Assembly: GCA_009760855.2 (NCBI GenBank)
Contig: WPIO01000009.1
Location: 6,466,501 to 6,530,500 of the forward strand
Reading direction: 5' to 3'
Source of the DNA: Cristatella mucedo
Taxonomy: Eukaryota > Bryozoa > Phylactolaemata > Cristatellidae
Length of the DNA stretch: 64,000 nt
Part shown: piece by piece, positions 45,161 through 56,507 of the stretch
Layout of the letters: every line of letters begins with the position of its first letter
Numbering within the stretch: position 1 is the stretch's first letter
Position numbers and translations under genes: made by a program
The notes under the pieces: model-generated
What the model was told of the DNA's origin: nothing
The model's database searches: none
The model's input: only the letters and a program-made list of their open reading frames with translations

Positions 45161-45807
45161 TATTTACTACCAATTTGTCGGGTACATTCTTCAAATAGGT
45201 CAGCCAGCATCCATCATACGCGTGAAGCGTAAGACCAACCTGAGGCCTTCACAGGCAACTGGAACAAACACACATGAACAGCTGGCATTGTGCCACTGAC
45301 TCAAAAATAGCACTTGGACTTTTTATTAAAGAACAAGATCGTGTCATGTCCCTTGGTTTCAAAAGTCTCCGGCCAGCAGTCATTGAAAGGCGTTAGACGA
45401 GATGGCCGCAGACATGCATATGCTGCAACTACATGCCAAGTCAGCAGAGTTAAGGCATGACCGAAAAATAAAAACAGCTATGCCAGGTGGGCATATCCAT
45501 TCTTAGATTAATGGCCAGATTCATGTGTGCAACCGACTCACGACAAGCATCCATCTGCACTGCTAGATACTCCACTACCAAAAACGGCTGGATTCAGTAA
45601 GTTCACAATCTCTGTACGGGCTTTTTTGTAAATACAGAGAAAAGAGTTGGAATCAGGTGCCCAGGCTCGAGCACGGTCAGATTAAGTAACCTTTCACCAT
45701 GTTTGAAAGGCATCTGCTGTCATTGGCAATGCCACACCACGGTGCAATAAAACTGCCAGTGGATAGAGCCGACTGCATGCGTTGGCCACGTGCGTAGCGA
45801 TGATCGG

Positions 45808-45885
45808 TCATCTGGACATATTTATGGCGCTGTCAACTTCCTTCAAGGTTCGCTTACCGTAAGCGATCATCATCTTGATTGCAGC
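45808..45885 (-). CDS. LYRM2: LYRM2-like gene, last exon
   Basis: The acceptor is ccaataattttag; 25 codons (AAIKMMIAYGKRTLKEVDSA, then INMSR) precede TGA at 45810-45808. It aligns without gaps to the last helix of LYRM2. This exon is too short to stand out as an ORF and was found by homology to the expected C-terminus. Confidence 0.83.
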   Translation of the reverse strand, partial: AAIKMMIAYGKRTLKEVDSAINMSR

Positions 45886-48036
45886 CTAAAATTATTGGAC
45901 GCTAATCTGACCCAAATTGAAAGACAAAAATATAGCCACTAATAGATTGAACACAACTCAGCAAAGAGAAATGAACGATGCATATCAGTTTTAAATTTCC
46001 ACCATGCCAATAGGATCGCTTGGGTTAATTTACAATGAGTAACTGCGGAAATAGCTTCCAGTAGTTATGCTCATGCATAAGTGTAAGCATACAATTCAGA
46101 AAACATAAAATGGTGGAAGACAATAAGCACAACGAGTACTCAACAGCTATTATACAAGCAGCTTAAACTAGTAGCTATTCCATTGCATATCACTTTGCAG
46201 CAAATGTAAAGCGCCTAGAAAGAGATTAAGTTCTCTGAGGGCGCTTTATCAAGTGCAATATTATTATTAGTAGTGCAACAAGCAAAAGCAAATGGCAAAA
46301 CACTGATCAACCTCACACAGTGCCGAACCAACCGGTTGCTCCTTTAGACCCCGAGGTACTCAAACAAAGCTGAACCAGCCATTCCGATGGAATTTATCAC
46401 TATACCTTTTATAGGTGTACTAACTATTACCAGATCTGACCACTATTCCAGCTCTATACAGACATCACGGTGGCAATGCTCTGCAGCCGAGTGCAACCAA
46501 ATAGCGATCTATTTTCTAAGATGTTCCTCTGAAATATATGCTGCATTGTACTACGGATTTGAACCAACACTATCCAAAATCGGAGTTGCAAATCATACAA
46601 ATTCACCCGCTTTGCAAATTGCTATACCGGGCCGGTGGTCGTCATCAACTTAAAACACTTCTATTTGATGATATAATGAGGCTTATGGGTATGGGTTAAA
46701 CTTATCATACTATTACAGGGCAAATAAGACTGAGCAAACAGCTCAAATAGTACTTCCTACGAAGGTTAGTCCTATTGGTCTCTGGAGTAGAACCTGGGTC
46801 TTCAGCATCACGGTCTAGCTAGCATCACACAACTACTTCATTCCGACTGATGGCTTCCATGGTTCATGAATGACGGATCACTTTCATAGTTCCTCTGCAG
46901 CTGATGCTGCTGCTATCACACGGAAAGTGGCATGCATTGCTGCTAATCAATCAGGAATGAATGCTTATGCCTGCAAAACTCACTCTGACTACTGAAGGAA
47001 GGACTAATATTGAGCAAATGCCCTCCAGTCATTGGCTATGGCCTAGGAATTAAGCCTAGAAATACCAAGGCTTCAGTTACAGGCATAAATCTGATTAAAC
47101 AACAAAGGAAAAGCTAGGATAGTAAATGAGGGGTCTAGCAGCAGCAGGCTGATGTATTCAGCCACGAAACACCTTACCCCTGCAGTTACTTTGTACTCAG
47201 ACCTCTCAGAGGTACTGAAAGTCAGTGTTAACACTGTGGTGGCGGTATCCGGGAGAGGAGATCGTTGGCATACAACATTAAGGCAACCAATAACGATCTT
47301 AAGATGGAGCTCAGTACTTGGAAACCTAAACACTGCCGTTTTAAACGAGTTTCAAAGGAGAATTCGGCAGCATGGCACTGCTCATCCCTTAGAGCAGTTC
47401 ATGCAGGCCATTCAAGGAACGATAATGTGGCGATCATTAGAGATACTTCCATGATCGACGACTCACATTCACTTGCTGTATGAGGTATCTGGCTGCCACA
47501 ATAGCATGTTTAGCACATATTAATACCAAAGAAGTGCATTATAATATCCACATAGATAATTATTATCATCAAGACACAAGTGTGATGCTGCAATTTTTGT
47601 GGGTACACGGTATTCAATTTGAAAATTACAGAGCAATTTGAAAATAAATCCAGCTTCAAATTAAAATTCACTTTGCGATGCGATTTAAGTTTCACATTCA
47701 GTTTCATTTAAGTGACACTCATTGTAGCTATATTATCGTAGATGCCATGCAAATATCACAAAGGGCACAACCTAAGCATGACATCAGCGACCTGTGTATG
47801 GAGAGAACGATGGTATCACATCTAAATCAATATAGATGATTCGGGCACAGAAAACATGGGCTGATCATAGCATGTGCACAGCACAAGCGGCGTACTTCAT
47901 CTGTAAGCTTGGCATTACTGCGGAAGTCGTGCCGTGCCCACTCCAAGAGCTCATTCTTCTGACCAGAATCCTGGACACCTTTTAACGTCCGAAGTACCTG
48001 TCGGTACAATTTTAGGACCTCGGCACGCAAGAGGAA
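45808..48036 (-). CDS. LYRM2: LYRM2-like mitochondrial LYR-motif protein (exons 2 and 3; first exon not found)
   Basis: Exons 48036-47896 and 45885-45808 join in phase 0 across a 2.0-kb intron. The joined 72 residues contain LKLYRQVL (the LYR tripeptide), LLEWARHDFRSN (the conserved downstream Phe that defines LYR proteins), and AAIKMMIAYGKRTLKEVDSA, matching LYRM2's TIRMMITQG..LKELE C-terminus. LYR proteins dock on the mitochondrial acyl carrier protein through the LYR face; LYRM2 is linked to complex I assembly in the matrix. The vertebrate protein is 88 residues, so only an N-terminal exon of about 15-20 residues with the start codon is missing. I searched the minus strand to 51 kb for an exon ending LKQ and found none. 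A LINE A 3' tail lies in the intron. Confidence 0.85.
46187..46270 (+). mobile_element. LINE A 3' tail in the LYRM2-like gene's intron
   Basis: ctttgcagcaaatgtaaagc, the hairpin agagattaagttctct and (ATT)n are nearly identical to consensus, antisense to the gene. Confidence 0.8.
47896..48036 (-). CDS. LYRM2: LYRM2-like gene, LYR-motif exon
   Basis: The acceptor is ttttttccag; the 47 codons run from FLLRAEVLKLYRQVLRTL to SNAKLTDE; the donor is gtacgc. The two helices of the LYR fold start here. Both ends are in phase 0. Minus-strand translation past the donor (VRRLCCAHAM) no longer resembles the family, which supports the splice site. Confidence 0.87.
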
Positions 48037-48449
48037 CTGGAAAAAATTAAATGACTCGCGTCTTCACGAAAGCTGTCAGCAACGCCTTTGTGCTGCACGA
48101 TGGCATAGATATACGACAGCCTAACATGCCCAAATCTGATAAAAAAAAGTTGGGCCGCAGAAAAATCTTGTGAATATGCTTAAGAAACCTTCATGCAGTT
48201 GAGACTGTAATAGGAATGTTAGCAAATACAGAAGAAATTACCGGAACAATTCATCTGTCAAACGATTAACTTTACACTCTTTGGGAAACATACAACCTCT
48301 CCTGCCCTAACAGCTATCTGCCACGGGACGGGATGCTCATAACTAGCTGGATTGATGTACCTACACCAGGCAGCTCATACTATAGAATCCTCTAAAAAAA
48401 ACATGATCATAAGTTTATAAAGAAGTATCTTCTACCCTGCTTACAGCTG

Positions 48450-48545
48450 GCCACAACAAATCGCCAGCTGCAGGGCTGACTCGAACACTCGACCTAGGCC
48501 AAGTGCCTTACCACTAAGCTCAGGAGACCCAGTGGCTCAAGAGGT
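48450..48545 (-). mobile_element. tRNA-like SINE head, diverged
   Basis: cgccagctgcagggctgact, cgaacactcgacctaggcca and agtgccttaccactaagctc have the B-box and A-box layout in reverse. Family assignment is uncertain. Confidence 0.45.
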
Positions 48546-48729
48546 GAGCACGTTCGGGAACACAGGGGAAACCTGGGGTACGCAGGCAATACAAGTAAAG
48601 TGTGAGGAGTAGTATCGAGCGGCAAGCCATCCAAGCTCCTTCAGGTCGACTTCAGGGGGTCATGGCCCACTGGCCATTTGCCTACGAATATGAAACAGCG
48701 AAAGCGATTAATTTTAAGGGTATTTCAAT

Positions 48730-48812
48730 GGGACGGCATCTGTAAAGTGCCTAGGGAGAGATTCAGTTCTCTGAGGGGGGTTATACAAATGTATTAGTAT
48801 TATTATAATAGG
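48730..48812 (+). mobile_element. LINE A 3' tail
   Basis: gtaaagtgcctagggagaga and ttcagttctctgaggg followed by attattataa mark a short diverged terminus. Confidence 0.55.
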
Positions 48813-49769
48813 AACCAGAAGAGAGTCTGCCAGCATTGGCCGATTCATAGGCGACCTTCAGCTTTGTGAATAGATGCTGTGTCAAGATAATGAAATACGA
48901 GACGAAACCAAAGCAAGCAATACAGCAAGAAGAATATCTCAAGATCTCATCTACCAGGCGAGCCTATCTTTCGAGTCCGGTTAACAATGGCTCGAGGCAT
49001 TTTCAAGGGGAAGAACTAGCGAACAACTTAAGCGAAAAGACCAGGTAACAAACTAATAAAAACGGCGACTGAATGCACGGATTTAGTAGAGTAAAGCGTG
49101 ACGCCTCACTCACTCATGATCATCAGTCAACGCGGCCACACGGAAATGACAGCAAAGTGAAATTCGCTGGACAGGTTTTCACACGGGGCACAGGAGCAGG
49201 AGTCCTGCGACAGCAATGCTAACAAGGTCTGTCTTTTACGACGCCTTACTTGTCTCAGGGTCAGAATATTTCCTTTCACCATATCCTAATAGTCCAAGAT
49301 CATGACAAAGGTAGACGACACAAGCGTGCGACCGAGTGCTGGGTGCTCAGTGCTACAGCGAGCGAATTTGGTCATTACTGTGACCTCTCAAGGCTGTATA
49401 CGTAACCCTGGATCCCAGACACCAGACACCGGTGCCCGTTACCGTTGATAGTGCTAGGATCTAAAAAAAAGCATTGCCAATGAATTTCTTAACTATCAAA
49501 TGGTCTTTCAAGCTCCTCGAAGCTCCCGTCTTGAGTGCTGGATCAGCTCTGGCCTTCCGGGCCGGGCTCTTACTACCATTTTTCGTTGGTATTATGAATG
49601 GCTTACAGGGCAAATGCATCGCGACTCTCCAAAAGCCTATCGTACCGCATTTCTTCTGCCCAAGGGGTGCACTGTGTCGAGAATAAGTAGCCGTGGCTTG
49701 TGCAGTCCAATCTGGCTTAGTTATGGTGCATGTGGACTGGCGAATTTTTAAAGTCGAGTCCCCGTCTTG

Positions 49770-49950
49770 CTGGTTTGGCCTAGCGGTGAAGGTGTTCGCT
49801 CCGACCGAGGTCAAGGTGAACTTATTTGAAGACAGCGGTCGTGGGTTCGAGCCCCATGGCATATGTGAAGCACCTGAATAGAGATTAAGCTCTCCTATGG
49901 GATATACAAATTAATTATTAATTATATTTATTATTATTATTATTATTTAA
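49770..49950 (+). mobile_element. SINE-1 with internal insertion
   Basis: gtttggcctagcggtgaagg head and gcggtcgtgggttcgagccc B box, with about 25 extra bases (gtgaacttatttgaagaca) between them; agagattaagctctcctatg tail and (ATT)n. Confidence 0.8.
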
Positions 49951-50429
49951 TTTTTATTATAACCTCTCTTGAGTTGTCACTTGCTTTGAACTTGGCATGT
50001 CTACATCGTAGTCGGGTCGTGTCGAATACGTCAAAATTTAGCGGGCCACACCTTTTCGTTCAAATATTCAAAAGGGACTATAATCGCAGCTAGAGAAGCG
50101 AGCAATTGAAGGCAGTGCGAGGGAGGGAAGGAAAGAGGACCCGAGAAAAGCAGAGACGGCAGACTTCGTACGCGGCAAAACGTATTTGCTTGTTACCATA
50201 CGCAGGAACGGTTGCAGAAGGTGAGGCTGACATGCAGTTAATACTCGGCCTTGTGCACCACAGCTAACCTCGGAATTTCCAGTTCCAAACGAATGGCTGC
50301 TTCTATTTACACGAGCAGGAATGACAACCAGAACTGCTCCAAATACTGGTCTTACCACACAAAGTAGCATCCATCGTTTTGCTTTGCCCATTGCTGGCTC
50401 GTCGTCAGAGTCTGACCCATTTGAAATTT

Positions 50430-50443
50430 AAATAAATAAATAA

Positions 50444-50503
<60 letters not shown>

Positions 50504-50545
50504 GAGCGTGTGAGCTTGTGTGTGCGTGCATTTGTGCTTGTGTGT
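50430..50545. repeat. compound (AAAT)/(TA)n/(TG)n microsatellite
   Basis: aaataaataaat, then tatata, then a pure TG tract of about 18 units degrading into tgtgag/tgtgcg words. Confidence 0.95.
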
Positions 50546-51389
50546 ATGAGTGTATGTATAAACAATGCATACATCTATACCTGAGATCTTCCGCTAAGAG
50601 GTAGACCATCGAGCTGCTTTCCAGAAATTGGCCTGCAGCTTTTAGATTCATTCCATTACTATTCCCCATCCCCTAGCCGCCTCGACTGATAACATGGCAG
50701 CAAGTTTGCAGGTGACTGCAAAGAACGTTCGCCAGTCTTGATGCAGCTTTGCATCTTAAATGCAAAATTAAGCTGTCATGTGCGCTTGCAGCCGTCAAGA
50801 AAATGTACCTGGAACCTCACAGAAGTCTGTTATACCCGTATGCAGTTATCTCATCAGCCCAAACTGCGTCATTATTCACGACTCATTATACATGATAGCC
50901 TGTATTCATTCGTTGCCCTTTTGTTGGTTTCAGTACGAGCAGCCGATCGTACGCCTAGGGCACGTAGGTATGTATTATGTTTCTCCCTCTGTAACTAACT
51001 AAAGCCCATGAGACCTGGTAGCAGTAGTCGCACCTCAAAAACAACACCACAAGGTTCACTCGGAAATCAAATAACACGAGCTCCACTCAAAAGGTATACA
51101 GTGGATTCTTCAAGTTATCAGAGTTTGGATGAGTACATTCTCAAGCGAAGACAACTTTTTGGAGTAACGTTAGCATGCAGTAGCTATGATTGATGATACT
51201 ACGCAGTTTGAAAATGGATGAAGCCAAGAAGACATGAAAGCTAATTTTGCTCTCCAAATATACATAATCTGAGCGTTCATTAAATGCGGAAACTTACCAC
51301 ACATAGAATTTCAGTGATGTTAAGTTACTTAAGTAAGTTTACTCAATAAGGGATATGATTGAAATGTAGGCATCCTATCTAAGCAAGAT

Positions 51390-51625
51390 AGTAATAATAA
51401 TGATAATAAGGATAATAGCAAGACAGTTATCTAATACTACCAGGCATCTAAATATATTTCTATACACTTTACATACACTGTAAGTGAAGCATATCAATTG
51501 CTCAATGAAAACATGCCACGCGTCAGCACGCAGAAACGCGAAAAGGACAATTCGTACGGACCTAGTAAATCCTGTGAGAAATGGGTGCGGTTGTAGCTCA
51601 TTTTCAAATGTTATGTTTCTCAGTT
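51390..51625 (-). mobile_element. LINE A 3' fragment, decayed
   Basis: An (ATA)n tail, ctttacatacactgtaagtg and the cacgcgtcagcacgcag region align loosely with the LINE A 3' part. Confidence 0.55.
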
Positions 51626-51639
51626 TTTAACTCCAAAAA

Positions 51640-51740
51640 GCCTCAAAGACTATGTGGGTGTTACGCAGGAGAGTTTTGCATAGCCCACTCACAGCCTAAG
51701 CTGCTTTCAGTAGGCATTCGGTAGCCAACTCCGTCAAATC
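51640..51740 (-). mobile_element. LINE B 3' end fragment
   Basis: gactatgtgggtgttacgca, ggagagttttgcatag and cggtagccaac match the LINE B 3' end in reverse. Confidence 0.65.
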
Positions 51741-51884
51741 AGAAGATCTAGTGACATCGCGCAAGAATGAGCTCCGGGCTTTAGATGCACAAGAACTTGA
51801 TGCACACTTTAGTTAGAATTTGAAGCCGGTTAGAGGCACCGGGACACCATTGAGCATGCTCTCCTACTTGAACTATTGAGAACA

Positions 51885-53115
51885 ACGATAGGTCTGGCAG
51901 ACGAGAAACTGACGTGATTTCTATCATACTTATCAGATCGTGCTCAATCAGTGTTGTTTAGGGGTCAGGTCTCACCCACGAGACCGGTCATCTGTGGAGT
52001 CCCTCAAGGGTCCGTCCACTTGCTGTTCTCCCTTTATACTCAACCTCTGGGAAAAGAGATTAAGGCTCATTGGATTGGATATCACTTGTATGCCGCCTAT
52101 GCTCAGCTGTATTTGTCATTCAAACCATTGGAATCTGCTGCAGTAACTGATCAACTGAATGCTCACCATGCCGATATTCGATCCTAGATGTCTGAAATGT
52201 TCTTGAAACTAAATGAGGATAAAACCGAACTACTGTTCATAGGACACCCTAAGCGTGTGGCTGGATTATAAGGCTTTGCTCTTCTAATAGGTGATGCCGT
52301 TGTGCGACCATCACCACGTGCTTGAAATTTAGGTGTCGTTTTCGACAGCTGCCTAAAATTTAAAGCTTCATTCAGAAGACTGCTTCTACAATTAGCGATC
52401 ACGCCCTATCCCTATCTAAGATAAGGAGCTGTCTTCCATGGTGGCTTTCAAAAAGTGTAACTAGCTCCTCAGTTCTGTCTTGGCTTGATTATTGTAATTT
52501 CAGTTTGGCTGGGCTACCAGAAACGCAACTAGGCCACTTGCAGCTGGCAATGAATATACCTGCAAGGCTAGTTTTCAAGTCCCAGCGGTTTGAGCACGTG
52601 TCTCCTTTGCTAAGCGAGTTAAGATGGCTGGCGGTTGATCAACGGAAACAGAGCAAAGTTGTGACGCTGACCCACAGGGCCCGCCACGGCTTGGCTCCTC
52701 CATACCTAGCTGAACTGCTGAACCAGTTTCAACCTCCTTGGTCCTGTATGGACAATAAATCAGCTGTTCCATTCCTCTGCTGGACGACTGTTGGCGACAG
52801 AAGCTTTAGCTCTGCAGGTCCTAGGCTGTGGAATTCGCTTCCACGATTCTTACTCAAGGACAACTATTCCCCTGCTTCCGACTATGGCGCATCCTTTCCA
52901 GGGGTCCTGAGCTGCTACTTTCATGCTACTCATTACCTCAACTGCTCTCCTGACTCTGCTATGCTTTGAACTTTCTCTTAGCTGCGTGAGATTAAGTCTG
53001 CTAGCTACCGAAAGCCGCTTAGGCTGTAAGTGTGCTATGCACGTCTCCTGCTTACATACCACACACTCTTTGTGGCTTTCAGGAGTTACAGACGGAGATA
53101 AATAACATTACATTA
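51885..53115 (+). mobile_element. LINE B copy
   Basis: It starts near motif B (CGVPQGSVHLLFSLYTQPLG), with the YADD position replaced (YHLYAAYAQLYLSF) and C-terminal frame 52505-52969 open ([20 protein letters not shown]). It ends aacattacattacat. Confidence 0.85.
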
Positions 53116-53164
53116 CATCCCTGTTTAAGCAGGCTCAAATTAACAGCATTATATAGTCGGATGA

Positions 53165-53530
53165 AGAAACAATCGTCTCGAACTCACTTCCGACTTGCGT
53201 CACTTCATTCCCTGACTTGACCACATTTAAAAAGAAACTAAAAACGTATCTATTTATCACAGCATTTGGTGGGTCCATGTGATTCATCTTTTACTTGCTT
53301 ACGCGTGATGTCACTGTGCATGCTGCCACAAACCCTAATTGCATGCTGACCCTGTGTATGTCACCCATAACCATGTCATGCTTGTTGTCATTGGGCATGC
53401 TAGCACTAACGCTCGATCCTGCTTCATTTGCAGCAAATTTAAAGTGTCTAGAAAGAGATTGAGTTCTCTGAGGGTGCTGTATCAGGTGGTGTATTATTAT
53501 TATTGTTATTATTATTATGGAAAGACAGGC
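53165..53530 (+). mobile_element. LINE A 3' fragment
   Basis: gaactcacttccgacttgcg through the hairpin agagattgagttctct and (ATT)n at 53487-53517. It begins about 50 bp after the end of a LINE B copy. Confidence 0.8.
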
Positions 53531-54999
53531 AGATTCTTTGCTGATGCTACTAGAGATATGCTCGTGGAGGTCATTTTAAAGAAAATTCTTTCCCATTTCT
53601 GAGTAACCGTAAGCTTTCCCACAACTGACATGCTGCTTTTATCATTATTCAATTTGAAAAAGTTGTTTGGCATCCAAGCGTGAATTTCGGCAATACATGC
53701 AGCATGAAAGTGCTAGTAATTTCAAGGTTTCCTAATTATAATAAATAGGAATCCATAAATTACTACCTCTGGTTGGACTGCATACAAGCTATCTGCAGAA
53801 TCGATTCTGATGTTGTTCGCTTTGCCTGATACTTCCCATAATTAACCTCTATGTCTTTAGAATATACCTCTCCACCTTAAAAAGACAAGCCTGTTTATTA
53901 AGGTGTGCGTTACCTAAATTGCTGTCGATTTCTCTTACCCTTGGCATACCTGTCTGAATGCGGGTGCATCGGAATTTAAAGATTGCCACGCTAAGGCGTC
54001 TGCAAGAGTTTCAGCACTAGTTACTGACGCTTAGCTTGTCGGGCGAAGAGCTTTATTTCAGGAGCCGCTACAGTATAGTCTTAACATTTTGTGTCTGAGG
54101 TGCTGGATTATTGATAATAATTTAAAATTCCTTGGGACCCTAAGTAGACATAGTCCTATTTATAGTTCTATAGACAATATCGATGAGCTTCAAATATGAA
54201 CAATTTTAATCTCAATCCCAATAACGCATATAAGGTTCGTGGAATTGAGTGCCTAAAAGCGTATTTTGGCCATCGGTGCTGTTAAAGTATGGCTATCGAA
54301 AGACTCCCTGCCGAATTTCCATAAAGAAAATAAAAGCACGCTAATGAGACCTAAATGAATGGCAAAGCAACGTTTTGATTAACTTCAGCTCATTTTGAAG
54401 CAGGGCGAATTCCAAACAGTTCAATACGCAACATTCGAAGCTTGGGAGCCTCTTGAGAAATTTAATCCTCAAGTTTTTTTGCAATGTTATTTGTTATTAT
54501 TTTGTTATTTTGAATGAAGAGCTTTCAATGTCCTTAGAAAAGTATGCCATATCCAGAATTAAAGCTATGCCTAACTATCATTATTTAAAGATTGATGCTA
54601 ACGAAAATACGAGGCTGAAACATTAAAATGCCAATAATAACAGCAAGAGTGAACATACTATTGTTAGTCTAGAAAGAAAAATAAGTTGATCACTGTAGGA
54701 CGGAACCCGGCGGCCATGGCTTGAGGCTGAAATACGGCTTGAGAAGCCTGAGTTTTTGATCTTACACGAGAGAATATAATTAGCTGGGCGCGCAACGAGT
54801 CTGCTTCTGGTATCTGAGTCTTGCACTAAGGGTGTGATGAAAGAAGCGATCGCTCTGTCCACGCCGGTTAATCCGGTTGCGCGTCATGTGACTTGTAATG
54901 CACTTCCAGACTGCTGGTGCAAAAATCGCCATGTTGTTGTTTTTATTGTTGATTGACTGCTGCTTAGGTGTTGGTCAAGCTTCTTTGCTTATCTGCTAG
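53531..54999. other. unassigned AT-rich DNA
   Basis: About 1.5 kb without recognisable coding or repeat content beyond a faint LINE A-like stretch at 53620-53720 (tttcccacaactgacatgct). Confidence 0.4.
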
Positions 55000-55170
55000 C
55001 CGTGATGGCACACAAGGTAAGGCGGTTGCTTTTCACGACCTCGCTTCTGAGGTCTTGGGTTCGAATCCTGCAGTGGGCAATCCTTTATTGCTATTGCAAG
55101 CGGTGGTGATAGCCGTCAAGGCTCTTCTGTTGCTATAAAAAAGGCTGTTAAATCACCTAGTATCTTTTTA
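55000..55170 (+). mobile_element. SINE-2
   Basis: agccgtgatggcacacaagg head, ggtcttgggttcgaatcctg (B box) and gcaatcctttattgctattg, aggctcttctgttgctataa, aaatcacctagtatctt end. Confidence 0.87.
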
Positions 55171-55539
55171 ATCTTGCTGGTTGTAATGTCTGTGCTGAGA
55201 GGTATGTGATAGTTTCCAACTCTTACAGCCTGCACTCAGTAGATCTACGGTCAGATGATAAGATGTGCTGGATGCTGGTCATCACCCCTACTGAATGTCC
55301 AAATGAATGTGAGTCAGACAAGACTAAATTGGCGATTCGATGCCAGGAATGAGCATGATCGGTCACACTCACAATCGCTTGTGCTCTGGTGCTCTTCTCA
55401 GCATCGAGTCCGCACACGGCGTCTTGTATTTTGAGTTAGTTTGAGGTGCCGTGCATGGATGGAACGGAAGCTCGAGGTCCTTTCTCCTTTCTCTCTCCAT
55501 GTGAGATTCGGATGTCCCTGCCGCCATCAAGGCTGATGA

Positions 55540-55725
55540 CTTAGACAAGACAGTTGGTCTTGACCAACGCATGAGGTGCTCGCACTTCACGCTGAAGTCG
55601 TGGATTCGAGCAGAAGCGGAAGTGTTACTCGATAAGGCTCCTTCCTCTGCCGCTGTGTATAAGGCTCCTCTGCCGCTGTGTATAGTTTAAGGCTGGTTTG
55701 ATTGGCCAACCTTTCCCTTGTGTGT
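55540..55725 (+). mobile_element. SINE-2, rearranged
   Basis: cgcacttcacgctgaagtcg and tggattcgagcagaagcgga are followed by a duplicated aaggctcct..ctgccgctgtgtat segment. Confidence 0.6.
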
Positions 55726-55914
55726 GCTAATAGACAGCTAGGTGCCGCACCGCCTCTCGGGGTGATTATGATGAAGGCAAAACAGCCACTACAGCAACTG
55801 TGAAAAAATGACATCCGAAAGATCTCCATAGCTTTTATATTAAGCCAGACGAGGCGGCGAAGCCAAAGTAAAATCTTAGCATTGTTATGATTATTGATTA
55901 TTTCAGGTAAACAA

Positions 55915-56500
55915 ATAATACATTTGTATAACGCCCTCAAGAAACTAAATCTCTTCCAAGGCACTTTGCATATGCTGGAAAGAAAAAAGCAAGATCAAAT
56001 GATTAGTGGCAGCATGCACAATGTCAGCATGCATGACGTGGTTAGGGGTGATACGCACAGTGTCAGCATGTAAAAAGTAGTTAGTGGTAGCGTGCATGCT
56101 GGTTTGGCCCAGTGGTTAAGATGCTCGCCCCGACCAAGATCTGACCGAGGTCGTGGGCTCGAGCCCCGTGGCATATGTGAAGTTCCTGAATAGAGATTGA
56201 GTTTTCTTAGTGCGCTATACAAATTAATCATAGTTTTATTCATGCACAATGTAAGCCCGCCGAAGCACACAAAGGACGAATCACAGAGACCCATTAAAAG
56301 CTGTGATAAAAGGTGTGCGTTTTAAGCTTCTTTTGAAATATCGTTAAGTCGGGACTTTTGAAATCAGTCGGGAGTGAGTTCCAGGCTTTGGGAGCTACGA
56401 GCAAAAGGCATAGTTTACAAAGGATTTTGAGGTTCTTACGAGGTATAGCTATACGATTTGAGTAAAAAAGAGCAGGTGTACGATGCCCAAGCTGGTGGAG
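55915..56500 (-). mobile_element. LINE A 3' fragment with a nested SINE-1
   Basis: aataatacatttgtataacg begins the LINE end. The 3' region is cut at gtagcgtgcatg by a plus-strand SINE-1 and resumes at catgcacaatg. The coding end (FKSPDLTIFQKKLKTH) is recognisable on the far side. Confidence 0.75.
56097..56237 (+). mobile_element. SINE-1 nested in LINE A
   Basis: Full-length head, B box and tail (agagattgagttttcttagt), inserted in the 3' part of a LINE A fragment of opposite orientation. Confidence 0.88.
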
Positions 56501-56507
56501 AGGGTAA

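Noticed and set aside
46387-46653. 88-codon plus-strand ORF in the LYRM2-like intron
   Set aside because: Its C-terminal composition is typical of repeat-derived translation, and there are no splice-bracketed ends or homology.
47152-47454. ORF beginning MYSATKH, recalling the YxxxK site of short-chain dehydrogenases
   Set aside because: Only the first seven residues fit; the expected downstream segment is absent and the opposite strand is equally open. Treated as chance.
50352-50669. Minus-strand ORF with a short stretch beginning MGQTLTT
   Set aside because: The upstream part is microsatellite translation, and the resemblance to a retroviral gag start is a few residues only, with no further gag features.
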